Shown here: positions 36,708 to 46,616 of the stretch, piece after piece
Numbering within the stretch: the stretch's first letter is position 1
Layout: each line of letters starts with the position of its first letter
Assembly: GCA_938031175.1 (NCBI GenBank)
Contig: CALHGZ010000006.1
Location: 1-64,000 of the forward strand
Reading direction: 5' to 3'
Source of the DNA: Candidatus Kapaibacterium sp.
GTDB taxonomy: Bacteria > Bacteroidota > Ignavibacteria > Kapaibacteriales > UBA2268
Length of the DNA stretch: 64,000 bases
Program-made: the position numbers and the translations under genes
The notes under the pieces: model-generated
Database searches by the model: none
What the model was told of the DNA's origin: nothing
The model's input: the letters and a program-made list of their open reading frames with translations, nothing else

Positions 36708-37547
36708 TTATAGTGAGAATCGAATATCCACTCCAAACTGGATTGCATGAACAAACCAGTTTTCAACTGATGAAAATTTAGTAACTGCGTAATTATAATA
36801 AAAAGCAGGTACTATATAATATCTTTTCCCGAGAATAATTTCATATTGTAAACCAGCTTTTAATCCAAGTCTGAAACCTGAAGCTTCAGGTACATCTTGG
36901 TCGTAAACGACAATTGTTCTATCATTATCTTCGTATCTAACAATTTCGCCTTTTTCAAGAGCTTCTTGATTTCTTTTGAATTGAACATAATTTGGCTCAA
37001 GTAATTGATATACCTGGGTCATTGATTTGCTCAACGGAATATCAAAGGTCGGACCGACAGTAACACCTAATCCTTCAAGAAAATTAAATTTGTAACATAC
37101 CTCAGCTGTTAATGTGCTGAAAGCCACTTCAATTGCATGTCGTGTTGTTGATTCAACTACTCTATAACCCGTCGATTGGCTCAGATCTTCAACAAGTGAG
37201 GGATGCTTATCGCCTTCTTTTTCAAAATCTGCAGGCATTGTATTGTATAGCACTCTTGCGATCAATGATGAACGCGAGTCAACAGCGCTTCCAAGTAAAT
37301 ATTCAAATGAAAATCCGACATAAAATCCATTTGCTGTACCATTTGTGAAAAATGGACACAAGGGATCATCAACAAATGATGCTATATCTGCAGTATGTAC
37401 TGATCTATTGTATCCTACAACTGGACCTAACAAAATCGGCATTCTTACCTGGACTGGTTCAAGTGGGTTTGCCAAATCCTGAGCAATCAAATTACTGAAT
37501 TGGAATGCCAAAAGTAATATTATAATGATTGTAGATTTTGGTTTCAT
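36708..37547 (-). CDS. Outer-membrane beta-barrel protein
   Basis: 279 residues with a signal peptide (about 1-22, ending NLIAQ) and alternating strands typical of small outer-membrane barrels (ILLGPVVGYNRSVH, GFYVGFSFEYLLG, GVTVGPTFDIPL, GLKAGLQYEI, AFYYNYAVTKF), ending in IRFSL. The exact family is not recognised (PorT/OMP-like). It begins 14 nt after the giant T9SS protein encoded upstream, with AGAGG before ATG 37547, so the two are co-expressed. It could help secrete or anchor that partner, but this is inference. Confidence 0.8.
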   Translation of the reverse strand: MKPKSTIIIILLLAFQFSNLIAQDLANPLEPVQVRMPILLGPVVGYNRSVHTADIASFVDDPLCPFFTNGTANGFYVGFSFEYLLGSAVDSRSSLIARVLYNTMPADFEKEGDKHPSLVEDLSQSTGYRVVESTTRHAIEVAFSTLTAEVCYKFNFLEGLGVTVGPTFDIPLSKSMTQVYQLLEPNYVQFKRNQEALEKGEIVRYEDNDRTIVVYDQDVPEASGFRLGLKAGLQYEIILGKRYYIVPAFYYNYAVTKFSSVENWFVHAIQFGVDIRFSL

Positions 37548-37561
37548 AATACAGCCTCTTA

Positions 37562-40500
37562 TTAATTTTTAATGATTATTTTACTTTCCGTCAAATTTTT
37601 TGTTGTCAATAATAAAAAATATACTGCATTTGGAAAATTATTAACTCCAAATATAATCGAATGGATACCTTTTTTCAAAAATAAATTTTCACTTTTTAAT
37701 TTTTTCCCAGTAAGATCATATAATTGAATGGCTAAATCATCGTCAGAATCCATCAAAATATCTATTTTTATTATGTCCTCAACTGGATTTGGTGATATTT
37801 CAAAAATAGGAACATTTTGTATTATTTTAATCATTCTCGAATGATGAATACAAACTTCTGCTATTTCTGATGTCATTAATTTTTGTTGTTCTTCATAACA
37901 TTTATTAAATGAGACTTTTAGCAATCCATTGTGTTTAGTTTTATCTGCTAACAATCCCTGCAAAGGTATATCAATTTTCCAAAGAACATTGTCATCTATC
38001 TTAATATAATCAACAGATTGACATATTATTTTGTTACTTTTTTGTTCAAATTTAAGCTTATAATTTTTAATTCCCTGTATGCTTTGTATTTCGATAGTAC
38101 CCTCTGTATTAGTTAATATGAAATTTTCAATTGGTAATTCAATTTCTAAAGTAATTAAATGTTCGAATAAAGAACCTTTGAGAATTTCTCCTTTAAGTTC
38201 AAGTGTAACAACTTCTCCGGGTAATGCTCGTAATATTGGTGGATCCAATAAATAATGGGGTAAATCAATGATTAATATTTTTACTTCTATTTCTTTGTAA
38301 ATTGTATCATTTAATATAACACTAAATTTGACTGTGCTAATTCCTGAAATTTCAGGTAGGATTTCTACCTCAAAGTTCAAAAATTCATCAGGATTGAAAA
38401 TGATCGGTAAATCATAATTTCTTGTTTGTATGTTTAATTTATCGGAATTTATCTCAATTTTTTGTAATTCAAGTGGTAAATTACCTGTATTCTTTAAAAT
38501 TAAACCAACTGTTGTTGAATTGCAGGAATAAATAAGTTCAGGGACAACTACAAACATTTCACAATTAAGTGTATCAGCAGGAATTGCATTTGCAATGATA
38601 ATAATAGTATCCACTCGCCTTTTAAAATTTGGCTCTGCATCATTTTGGGCAATTAATCGTATTTGATGCGAACCGGCACTTTGGGGTACATATTGAATTT
38701 TTGCAAATAATTCATTATCGACATCTATTTTGATATTTTTAAAAGGTGAAAGATCAATCTCGAAATGTTCTAATGTACCATCGTAAATTTCAATATGATC
38801 TATTGTTAATTCTTCATTGCCTATTGATTTAAGTAAAGAGACATTAGTATCTAAACGGCTACCAACTTTGTGAGTGCCAAGGTAAATCGTGTCAGTATGA
38901 ATCACTGGAATAGTGCCTTGCCCTATTAATTTAATGCTTATATATGGATGTTTGATACAATCCACAAAATAGGTTGCTACATTTTTATAGACCAAAGTAT
39001 CAATTGGAATAAAGTTAAAAGACAAATCAATCGAATCTTCTGCTGGTATCGATACATTCAAGTCTATTAATTTATCTCTATTTAAGTCAACTTCATAATG
39101 TGAACTTTGATCAAGTCTGACAAAAGTAATATCTGCAGGGGCTTCTCCTCTATTTTGTAAATAAACAATTGTATCATTATTTGTACCAATTCTTCGATTT
39201 CCCCAATCAATGACAATTGATTCTACAAATGGAGCTATACCCCTACCCTTTAGATGAATTCTATTTTTTATATTTTGAGAATTGATCGCTTCCGCTTCAG
39301 CATCATAATCAATTGTAGAATCTGGTGCAAAACAGGCTAACAATTTAAGTGTATCGCCAGATTTTAAATTATATGGCAATCTCGAAAAAGTATCTACGAC
39401 AAAGCTATTGTAAAGTTGTTGTAGTAATAATTCATTTATTAGCAATGATACATTTCCTGTATTAACAATAAGAATGGTATCGCATTTAGTTTCCCCAACT
39501 TTTACTTTGCCAAAATCAAGATTGTTTGTCCATAAATTTGCTACAATCACTTTAGCAGAAACAGGAATTTTGACAAAAATATTACATTCTAAATCAATGA
39601 GAATTGTATCCTGTAATGCGTTGGAGTCAAACTGAGGTTTAAAGCATACATTTAAACTTATTTTCCCAGTGGGCGGTATCGATACTGGCAGTCCATCTTT
39701 TGTCGTTACAATTAATCTTTTGTCTTTGTTTGCTATTGAATATATTTTTATTGTGTCAAAGCCATTATTTCGTAAAACTATATCCAAGCATTTTTCTTCA
39801 TTTATATATGTAGCTAAAAAATTCAATTGGGATGGATAATCAATTTTGATTCCATTGTAGTGATAGGTATATCGCTTACCATTGCCATTTTTATCTCTAA
39901 ACTCTATTGTAAATTGACCATTTTCAAAAGGATCAATTATATTAGCAGTAAATTTTACTACGGTTGTTGTATCGGTTATTTGACTAATTTCCCAAATATA
40001 ATTAAAAGTGCTATCTTTTATTACTTGAACAAAATCTATACCTGAACTATTGTCATTAATTTGTTCATATATTGTGCCATATATATTTCCACAATCTACA
40101 TCTGTTGTCAAAAGGGGTGGTAAAGTATCCTTTTTAAATGGATTTATTAACGAAGAACCTAATACCATTCCATAAGAATCAGCTCGCCCCCTGCCATAAA
40201 TAATACCTGAGAATGCTACTGTATCTGATATTAATTCATGTTTACCTTGCTGTACTTCAATTCTTGCCCAGTGGTAATCCGTTCCTTGAATCCTATTGAA
40301 GCCAATTTGTGAGATACTAGTTAACAATTGTCCATCTAATCTCAATGAACGTAATGAATTTTTATGTGCTATAATTGATATATAGTGTCCAATATATTGA
40401 AATGGATTATTCTGTGAGTTCCCTGGAGTTTGGAAAATTATCCTCGAAACATATTGCTCAACTGGTGGCAAAATAACCATACACGGATCATAATTATTAT

Positions 40501-41572
40501 TGTCAAAGGCTGTACCAGTATGCATCATAAATTGTGCAATCTGTATAGGTTTATTAGATTGCCAGACTGCTGGGACATCTACCCGTCTTATTTCAGCAAA
40601 ACTCCCTGGAGAGCTTAAATTTATAATCTTTTTTTCATACTGAGTTTCAAAATTGACTATTGTATTATCATAAATTGATGTAATCCTGAATAAATCACCT
40701 TCGAGATTCACTCCAAATGGTACAGAGATGAAATTTCTACCCCAAGCTTCAGTTGGAAAAAGCATTTCGACAAGATGATCTTTGCTATCATAAGGATATG
40801 GCAATCCCACCGGAACAGAAGTACGAACGTGACCACTCAAAACACCTACAGGTTTATTACTCCTAACAATCGTTCCAGTTAAATCACCTGTTCCTTTTTG
40901 TGTGTTGAGTGACTTTACAAGATAACATTCACCTTTGTTCAAAAATATTTTATAGGATTGATCAACTTGTTTTCCCTTCATTGTAATCGCTTTAGGAGTA
41001 AAAATTATTTCAGTAGAATCATAAGCCGCCATTATCATAAACTGGCTTGAGCGGGGATACAAATAAAAAATTGAATCTTCAGGTGTTAAATCTATACTTC
41101 CTTCAGGTATTTCATACTGATCGTTGGGAATACTTATAATGACGTATTCTTTGCCCCAATGAGAGATTGGAATTGCAGTATAACTATCGCTCGATAAATA
41201 TTGGCTATTAAAGGAATAGACTGTAATTGGTTCATCACTTATTATTTCTACGAGAGATTTCAGTGGCACTTCCGATTGTCTAACCTCAACCTGATCAGGT
41301 ACTGCGATTGTCAGAACAGAGTCATTTGCTATAGAGAATTGATAAGGTTGTGGACGGTTAGGTACATAAACACTAATGTTGGCATAATTACGGCTGGAAA
41401 TATAAATTCTTAATTCTAAACCGGTCCGGAGATCGATGCCTATTTCATTTTGCATAAATCCAATATAAAAATGCCGTCCTTCAAACGAAGATCTCTTGTC
41501 CCGTGGTAAATCTTCCTGAGCAAAGAGTGGGAGATTAATAAATAATATCAATAATGTAATCAAACTTTTCAT
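37562..41572 (-). CDS. Giant T9SS cargo: IgGFc-binding-like domain plus ASH repeats
   Basis: 1336 residues from ATG 41572 (an in-frame TTG three codons upstream is less likely). Signal peptide ends near LPLFAQ. Residues about 25-480 match the IgGFc-binding-type N-terminal domain (EGRHFYIGFMQNE, ISDEPITVYSFNSQYLSSD, YTAIPISHWGKEYVI, SGHVRTSVPVG, YGMVLGSSLINP). Then come many ASH/choice-of-anchor-D-like repeats (about 590-1110: NLDFGKVKVGETKCDTI, IVIDWGNRRIGTNNDTI) and a T9SS type A tail starting FEISPNPVEDIIKID. Surface adhesin or structural protein is the likely class. The host-protein-binding name of the domain need not apply. Operon with the barrel protein downstream. Confidence 0.83.
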   Translation of the reverse strand: MKSLITLLILFINLPLFAQEDLPRDKRSSFEGRHFYIGFMQNEIGIDLRTGLELRIYISSRNYANISVYVPNRPQPYQFSIANDSVLTIAVPDQVEVRQSEVPLKSLVEIISDEPITVYSFNSQYLSSDSYTAIPISHWGKEYVIISIPNDQYEIPEGSIDLTPEDSIFYLYPRSSQFMIMAAYDSTEIIFTPKAITMKGKQVDQSYKIFLNKGECYLVKSLNTQKGTGDLTGTIVRSNKPVGVLSGHVRTSVPVGLPYPYDSKDHLVEMLFPTEAWGRNFISVPFGVNLEGDLFRITSIYDNTIVNFETQYEKKIINLSSPGSFAEIRRVDVPAVWQSNKPIQIAQFMMHTGTAFDNNNYDPCMVILPPVEQYVSRIIFQTPGNSQNNPFQYIGHYISIIAHKNSLRSLRLDGQLLTSISQIGFNRIQGTDYHWARIEVQQGKHELISDTVAFSGIIYGRGRADSYGMVLGSSLINPFKKDTLPPLLTTDVDCGNIYGTIYEQINDNSSGIDFVQVIKDSTFNYIWEISQITDTTTVVKFTANIIDPFENGQFTIEFRDKNGNGKRYTYHYNGIKIDYPSQLNFLATYINEEKCLDIVLRNNGFDTIKIYSIANKDKRLIVTTKDGLPVSIPPTGKISLNVCFKPQFDSNALQDTILIDLECNIFVKIPVSAKVIVANLWTNNLDFGKVKVGETKCDTILIVNTGNVSLLINELLLQQLYNSFVVDTFSRLPYNLKSGDTLKLLACFAPDSTIDYDAEAEAINSQNIKNRIHLKGRGIAPFVESIVIDWGNRRIGTNNDTIVYLQNRGEAPADITFVRLDQSSHYEVDLNRDKLIDLNVSIPAEDSIDLSFNFIPIDTLVYKNVATYFVDCIKHPYISIKLIGQGTIPVIHTDTIYLGTHKVGSRLDTNVSLLKSIGNEELTIDHIEIYDGTLEHFEIDLSPFKNIKIDVDNELFAKIQYVPQSAGSHQIRLIAQNDAEPNFKRRVDTIIIIANAIPADTLNCEMFVVVPELIYSCNSTTVGLILKNTGNLPLELQKIEINSDKLNIQTRNYDLPIIFNPDEFLNFEVEILPEISGISTVKFSVILNDTIYKEIEVKILIIDLPHYLLDPPILRALPGEVVTLELKGEILKGSLFEHLITLEIELPIENFILTNTEGTIEIQSIQGIKNYKLKFEQKSNKIICQSVDYIKIDDNVLWKIDIPLQGLLADKTKHNGLLKVSFNKCYEEQQKLMTSEIAEVCIHHSRMIKIIQNVPIFEISPNPVEDIIKIDILMDSDDDLAIQLYDLTGKKLKSENLFLKKGIHSIIFGVNNFPNAVYFLLLTTKNLTESKIIIKN

Positions 41573-41636
41573 TAAAAGCAAGTTAAATTAAATTTTTAAT
41601 AATTACAAATTATTTTAGTTTCATCTTAAATTTTAA

Positions 41637-42974
41637 TTAATAAAAACTTTTTCTTTGCATAAGTATTCGTTTTGTAGGTTTATTATTTTCCCGGCGAAAT
41701 GAAGGCAAATAGTATTGTTCCGGATTATTAGATACCAAATGCTCAGGATAGTATTCACCATCAATAGCCTTGACCCATCTGATAAATTTTGGTTTATTTT
41801 CAATTACATCAATTATAATTGTATCTGCACTGGAACGGGATACCCCTTCAGGTCCCTGCTCACCACTTAGAAAATACAAGCTTTTGGCTTCACCATAGCT
41901 AATTATCATTCTCAATGAATCAGCATAGAATACTAATTCAATTTTATTACCCAACAATTGATTTATCCTTTTCTCATAAATTGTATCACCGAGAGTTCCG
42001 GCAAAGGCGTTTCCAAGTGCACTTATCATTTTCAGTTTCCTATTTTCAAGATATATAACAGTTGAATCTGAAAATAGTTGCGTATCTTCGTACCAAATTA
42101 TTGGATTTTGATTCAAAACTATTGAATCACCCATCTTGTCATAAAGTGCAAAGTAGGCTTTTGCGTATGTATTGCCTTTGTTTATTTCTACATTTTTTTT
42201 AAAGTAATAAACTTCAATTCCGTCACCTCGTATGGATTCCATTGTATCACAAGCGATAGTTAGTGTGTCGTACAAAACTTCAAGAGAATCTTTAAAGACT
42301 ATCTTATCATTTTCATCATTTGATCCACGAAATACTGTTCTTTCCTTTAATGTTGAATCAATATCAAAAAGAATTGTATTCCCGTAGGCAACTGTCAGAT
42401 TTTGCAAGGGATAGTATTCTATGTTTTCTGCTGTAAGTATTACATTTGTGTACTTCCCGATAACATAAACATTACCGTAAGCAAAGCTATTGCGGGTTTG
42501 ACGATTGTATTTAACTCTGTCTGCATAAATTGTTACAGAATCATCTTCAATAGTTACATCTTCAAAAAATTCTGCGTCCTTTGTTCTGAATGAATACAAA
42601 CCTTTTGGTGCTATCAATGTTGAACGGTTATCTTTAATGACCACTCCTTTATCAGAATCAGCTAAACCAATATTTCCATTATAATTGATCTCGGCTGATG
42701 TCAATGTCATATCATCCTGAATAATTAATACATTACCCTTCAACACCACTTTTTTCAAATCAATGTAGTGGCGTGCAATATCACAAAATAATCTAACATT
42801 ACCTTGCTGAAGCCTTACGTTTCCGTAATAAGTTCGTATTACACCTGATTCATCAGTTATACCAACCAGTGAATCAGCATTGTGCAAAACTATTGGTTCG
42901 GTTTTTATATTTTGAGAAAATAATAAAATTGGGATCAATAGGCACGCCCAAACAAATATAATTTTGCTTATCAT
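41637..42974 (-). CDS. LptA/OstA-like periplasmic lipopolysaccharide-transport protein
   Basis: 445 residues, signal peptide to about residue 20 (ILLFSQ). The body is the OstA-like beta-jellyroll seen in LptA: repeated 'G-N-V' strands such as YYGNVRLQQGNVRLFCD, VVLKGNVLIIQDDMTLTSAEINYNG, EFFEDVTIEDDSVTIYADRVKYNR and SFAYGNVYVIG. It is far longer than E. coli LptA (~185 residues), as is usual for this group's OstA-like proteins. It should form part of the bridge carrying LPS to the outer membrane. The rest of the Lpt machinery is not in the window. It ends upstream of the giant ASH protein with 64 nt between. Confidence 0.82.
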   Translation of the reverse strand: MISKIIFVWACLLIPILLFSQNIKTEPIVLHNADSLVGITDESGVIRTYYGNVRLQQGNVRLFCDIARHYIDLKKVVLKGNVLIIQDDMTLTSAEINYNGNIGLADSDKGVVIKDNRSTLIAPKGLYSFRTKDAEFFEDVTIEDDSVTIYADRVKYNRQTRNSFAYGNVYVIGKYTNVILTAENIEYYPLQNLTVAYGNTILFDIDSTLKERTVFRGSNDENDKIVFKDSLEVLYDTLTIACDTMESIRGDGIEVYYFKKNVEINKGNTYAKAYFALYDKMGDSIVLNQNPIIWYEDTQLFSDSTVIYLENRKLKMISALGNAFAGTLGDTIYEKRINQLLGNKIELVFYADSLRMIISYGEAKSLYFLSGEQGPEGVSRSSADTIIIDVIENKPKFIRWVKAIDGEYYPEHLVSNNPEQYYLPSFRRENNKPTKRILMQRKSFY

Positions 42975-43002
42975 TATTATTTCAATTTTTTTAATACAAT
43001 AT

Positions 43003-43034
43003 AAAAAAAACTCCCGAGTATTATATCGGGAGTT
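43003..43034 (-). terminator. Strong intrinsic terminator after serC
   Basis: Perfect 9-bp stem AACTCCCGA (43009-43017) / TCGGGAGTT (43026-43034), 8-nt loop, followed on the minus strand by T8. It is 25 nt past the serC stop and separates it from the LptA-like gene. Confidence 0.92.
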
Positions 43035-43059
43035 CTACTTACTATAATTCAAATTAAAA

Positions 43060-44142
43060 TTATGAATTTTCTTTTTTAAACTCTTCCATAAATTTGACTA
43101 ATGCCTGGACTGTCTCTATTGGACAAGCATTATAAATGGAAGCTCTGATGCCTCCAATACTTCTATGCCCCTTTAAGTTAGTCATATTATATTTTTCTCT
43201 AGCCTCTTTCACAAATTTTTGTTCAAGCTCAGGAGTAGGCAAATTCCAAGTTACATTCATAATTGAACGATCTTCCTTATTTGCTACTGTACCTCTATAA
43301 AATTCAGAATTTGCATCAATATAGTCATAAAGCAAAGAAGCTTTTTTCATATTCATTTCTTCAATAACTGCAAGCCCACCCAATTTTTTAATCCATTTAA
43401 AAACACGTCCAACAACATAAACATTTACACAAGGTGGTGTATTAAACATTGAATTTGCATCAATATGAATTTTGTAATTCAGCATGGTTGGGACATTATC
43501 CTTTTGACGCTCAAGTAACGATTTTTTTATTACAACCATAGTTACACCGGCAGGACCAATATTCTTTTGAGCACCTGCATACATCAGACTAAACTTAGAA
43601 TAATCAAGCTCTCTACTCATAAAATCTGATGACATATCCGCAAACAAAGGTATATTACCGGTATCTGGAACCACATTCCAACGAGTTCCGTAAATAGTAT
43701 TATTAGTCGTGATGTGAACATAATCAGCATCAGGTGAAAATGTAATATTTTTTGGAATATAATTAAAATTCATGTCTTCCGAACTTGCTACTACATTTGT
43801 ATTACCGACCCATTGTGCCTCTTTGATTGCTTTTTTAGACCAATAACCAGTATTAACATAATCAGCTTTGTTTTTCAGAAAATTCATTGGGATCATTAAA
43901 AATTGAAGACTTGCACCACCACCTAAAAATAATACGGCATATTCATCAGGTGATAATCCTAAAATTTCTAAGCCATCCTTTTGTGCTTCGACAAAAACTG
44001 CATCATATTCGGCAGAACGATGGCTCATCTCCATTATTGACATTCCAAGGTTATTATAATCAAGAACAGCCTGTGAGGTTTCTTGTAATACCTCAATCGG
44101 TAATACTGCTGGACCAGCGCTAAAATTATGTGCTCGATTCAT
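43060..44142 (-). CDS. serC: Phosphoserine aminotransferase
   Basis: 360 residues, PLP enzyme converting 3-phosphohydroxypyruvate and glutamate to phosphoserine (serine, and possibly pyridoxal, synthesis). Family motifs: HNFSAGPAVLP, MSIMEMSHRSAEYD, FLGGGASLQF, the PLP lysine Lys193 in YAGAQKNIGPAGV, and GHRSIGGIRASIYNA near the end. GGAG lies 5 nt before ATG 44142. Followed by a strong terminator, so monocistronic. Confidence 0.97.
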   Translation of the reverse strand: MNRAHNFSAGPAVLPIEVLQETSQAVLDYNNLGMSIMEMSHRSAEYDAVFVEAQKDGLEILGLSPDEYAVLFLGGGASLQFLMIPMNFLKNKADYVNTGYWSKKAIKEAQWVGNTNVVASSEDMNFNYIPKNITFSPDADYVHITTNNTIYGTRWNVVPDTGNIPLFADMSSDFMSRELDYSKFSLMYAGAQKNIGPAGVTMVVIKKSLLERQKDNVPTMLNYKIHIDANSMFNTPPCVNVYVVGRVFKWIKKLGGLAVIEEMNMKKASLLYDYIDANSEFYRGTVANKEDRSIMNVTWNLPTPELEQKFVKEAREKYNMTNLKGHRSIGGIRASIYNACPIETVQALVKFMEEFKKENS

Positions 44143-44248
44143 AAAATCTCCATTGTATAAAAATTAACTTTCTCAAAAATATGCATTTTTGTTCATTGAA
44201 CATAAAAAAACAAAATTTTTTGTAAAAAATTAGTTTTAATTTTGATTT

Positions 44249-44983
44249 ATGGAAATCGAAATAATTACTGGTACACTGACAATAATCTTTATCTCTTCGA
44301 CAATTAGAGCTACATTTGGTTTTGGAGATGCATTAATAGCAATGCCTTTACTTGCATTATTAATACCAATTAAAATAGCAAGCCCTATAATAGCTATGAT
44401 AGCAATGTTAATTTCAATCTCAATACTATACAAAGATTGGAAAAGTTCGCTCATTAAAGGTTATTTTATACTTATGTTTTCTATTTCCATTGGTGTTATT
44501 ATTGGTGTTATATTTTTAAAATATGCTGATGAAAAGCTAATAAAAATTATATTATCTTTATTAATTCTTAGTTTGTCAATAATCAAGTTAACTAATAAGT
44601 TCACATTGAATTTGAAAACTGATAATTTTTTAACAATTTTTGGATTTATTTCAGGATTGTTAGGCGGGGCATACAATGTAAACGGACCACCAATTATAAT
44701 TTATGGAACTCTTAAGAATTGGAATCCTTTAGAATTTAGAGCTAAACTTCAGGCAATTTTTTTACCTACAAATGCTATGATAATAGTCTCACATTTAACT
44801 GCTAATTTATGGACTTATGAAGTATTGTATTTATTCCTTTATTCATTGCCGGTTGTAATTATTTCAATTCTAATTGGCACGAAATTGAACAATAAAATTA
44901 ATAGTCATAAATTTTCAAAAGTTGTTTATTTTTTACTATTGCTTATAGGTATTATACTTCTAATCAACACAATTATTAACTAA
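44249..44983 (+). CDS. TSUP (TauE/SafE) family membrane permease
   Basis: 244 residues with about seven or eight hydrophobic segments and the duplicated TSUP signature: RATFGFGDALIAMPLL in the first half and GLLGGAYNVNGPPIIIYG in the second. The family exports sulfite, sulfoacetate or related organosulfur anions. The substrate here is unknown. The ATG at 44249 has no Shine-Dalgarno. It is 106 nt from the divergent serC and 3 nt before the M14 peptidase gene, so those two plus-strand genes are co-transcribed. Confidence 0.9.
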   Translation: MEIEIITGTLTIIFISSTIRATFGFGDALIAMPLLALLIPIKIASPIIAMIAMLISISILYKDWKSSLIKGYFILMFSISIGVIIGVIFLKYADEKLIKIILSLLILSLSIIKLTNKFTLNLKTDNFLTIFGFISGLLGGAYNVNGPPIIIYGTLKNWNPLEFRAKLQAIFLPTNAMIIVSHLTANLWTYEVLYLFLYSLPVVIISILIGTKLNNKINSHKFSKVVYFLLLLIGIILLINTIIN

Positions 44984-44986
44984 ACC

Positions 44987-46354
44987 ATGATAAAGATGGA
45001 ATTAAAAGTTTTAGTACTAATGCTTTTACTGATTGCATCCAAGTATGCATTGTCCGAAAACGAATCTATGAGTGGTGAAGTTATAAATTTAGATAAAAAC
45101 AGATGGCAGATAATCATCAAAGATGATAATAATGATACGACAATTTCTACAACTTTTCGCTCCTGGTGGTATGTCAAAATTTCAAATATTGATACATGCG
45201 ACTTCTCAATGATAACAATTAAAGGCGAAGGGTTTACAGGTGCAAGATTTGCAATGCCAGTATATTCTTATGATAGCGAGAATTGGATACCTTTACATCA
45301 TAATGAAATTACGAATATGACGAAAAGTAGTTGTAACAGGCGAGTATGCTATAATTACCAAATAACAAAAAAATTCTCCAAAAAAGAGGTCTATTTAGCC
45401 CGACATTTCCCCTACAGAATATCAGATTTATACAAATTCCTAAAAAAATATCAAAGAGATAGATGGCTAAAAATTGATACAATAGGATACAGTCCAGCTC
45501 AATTACCTATTATCGAGTTAACAATCACAAATATTAACATCTCAGATAAAAAAAAGTGCAGAATTCTTATTCATTCACGCACTCACCCATCGGAAACAAT
45601 GAGTTCATTTGTCATTGAAGGCTTAATAGAAGCGCTTTTGAATCCCAAAAATCAACAAATTTTAGATGAATTAATTTTCAATATAATACCAATAGTAAAT
45701 GTAGATGGAGTAGCATATGGACTTAGCAGAAACAATTTAAAGGGGCAAAATCTTGAAGAATCTTGGTTCAAACTTGAATTAGACAATTATTTTCTTGACG
45801 ATAAATGTCCTGACGAAATATATATTATTCATAGTAACTATATTAAATACACCCAGATAGATCCAAAAATAATAGCAGCGATAAATATACATTCGTTCAA
45901 TCCTCAGTATTATCAAAAACCTTATGCCTTCATCTTTTCAAATTTCTTTAATTGGAGTAAATACGAGGAGAAGGGTAAATCCCTCTGGATCAAACAAGCA
46001 AAATTCTTAAAATTTCTGAATGAAGAATATTGCAGTCCTGTATTAGGAAGAACAAATCCTAAAATGACTTCAACTATTGATAAGAAAGATTTTCCTGAAA
46101 GCTGGTGGTGGGTTAATTTCAAGGATGAGATTATGGCTGTTACTCTTGAAAGTTCGCCTGAACAAATATGTGCCAATGGCCCACAAAGAAGCGACATTGC
46201 TAATAAACTACTAGGTCAAGCTCTTGCTACAGCACTTTACAAATATTTTCTTTTTCTCAAATCAATTAACTTCGGTAGTGCTCTCAATATAGAATCTACA
46301 AGTGACCTATTTCAATACTGGGAACAAGTTGAATCTGAGGTTTATTTAAAATAA
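44987..46354 (+). CDS. Secreted M14-family (cytosolic carboxypeptidase-like) metallopeptidase
   Basis: 455 residues. Hydrophobic N-terminus (LVLMLLLIASKYALS) suggests export. A beta-rich N-terminal domain (about 30-145, FRSWWYVKISN, MPVYSYDSENWIPL) is the one found before the catalytic domain in AGBL/CCP-like M14 enzymes. Zinc ligands: His and Glu of THPSETMSSF and a later His in AINIHSF. NVDGVAYGLSRNN is the substrate-binding segment, and Glu in AVTLESSPEQ is the candidate catalytic base. Eukaryotic relatives remove C-terminal glutamates from proteins. The bacterial role is unknown. It converges on the CDGSH gene with a single base between stops. Confidence 0.85.
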   Translation: MIKMELKVLVLMLLLIASKYALSENESMSGEVINLDKNRWQIIIKDDNNDTTISTTFRSWWYVKISNIDTCDFSMITIKGEGFTGARFAMPVYSYDSENWIPLHHNEITNMTKSSCNRRVCYNYQITKKFSKKEVYLARHFPYRISDLYKFLKKYQRDRWLKIDTIGYSPAQLPIIELTITNINISDKKKCRILIHSRTHPSETMSSFVIEGLIEALLNPKNQQILDELIFNIIPIVNVDGVAYGLSRNNLKGQNLEESWFKLELDNYFLDDKCPDEIYIIHSNYIKYTQIDPKIIAAINIHSFNPQYYQKPYAFIFSNFFNWSKYEEKGKSLWIKQAKFLKFLNEEYCSPVLGRTNPKMTSTIDKKDFPESWWWVNFKDEIMAVTLESSPEQICANGPQRSDIANKLLGQALATALYKYFLFLKSINFGSALNIESTSDLFQYWEQVESEVYLK

Positions 46355-46355
46355 A

Positions 46356-46595
46356 TCATAAATTTTTGTGTGTGCCATCACAGAAAGGCTGATTTTTAGT
46401 CCTTTTGCAACCACAGAGCCAAACTTGCTTAGGTTCATTAATTTGAAACATTAAAGGTGTATAGGGCGTTGTTTTGTGTGAACCGTCGCAAAAGGGTTGA
46501 TTTTTTGATTCCCCACAAGAACACCACCAATACTTTTTCATTTCTAAATTTAAGCTGTAAGGGGCTTTTTGTACGATCTTGGGTTCATTACTCAT
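46356..46595 (-). CDS. Tandem CDGSH iron-sulfur protein
   Basis: 79 residues from ATG 46595 (GGAG 6 nt upstream, and the frame extends four codons to a TTG). It has two CDGSH-type [2Fe-2S] sites: CSCGESKNQPFCDGSH and CGCKRTKNQPFCDGTH, each giving three Cys and one His ligand. Such tandem 'MitoNEET-like' proteins carry two labile clusters and act in redox or Fe-S handling. The exact role in bacteria is not established. It follows argS after 21 nt on the minus strand, so the two may share a transcript. Confidence 0.95.
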   Translation of the reverse strand: MSNEPKIVQKAPYSLNLEMKKYWWCSCGESKNQPFCDGSHKTTPYTPLMFQINEPKQVWLCGCKRTKNQPFCDGTHKNL

Positions 46596-46616
46596 ATTAA
46601 ACTCCAAAATTTAAAA

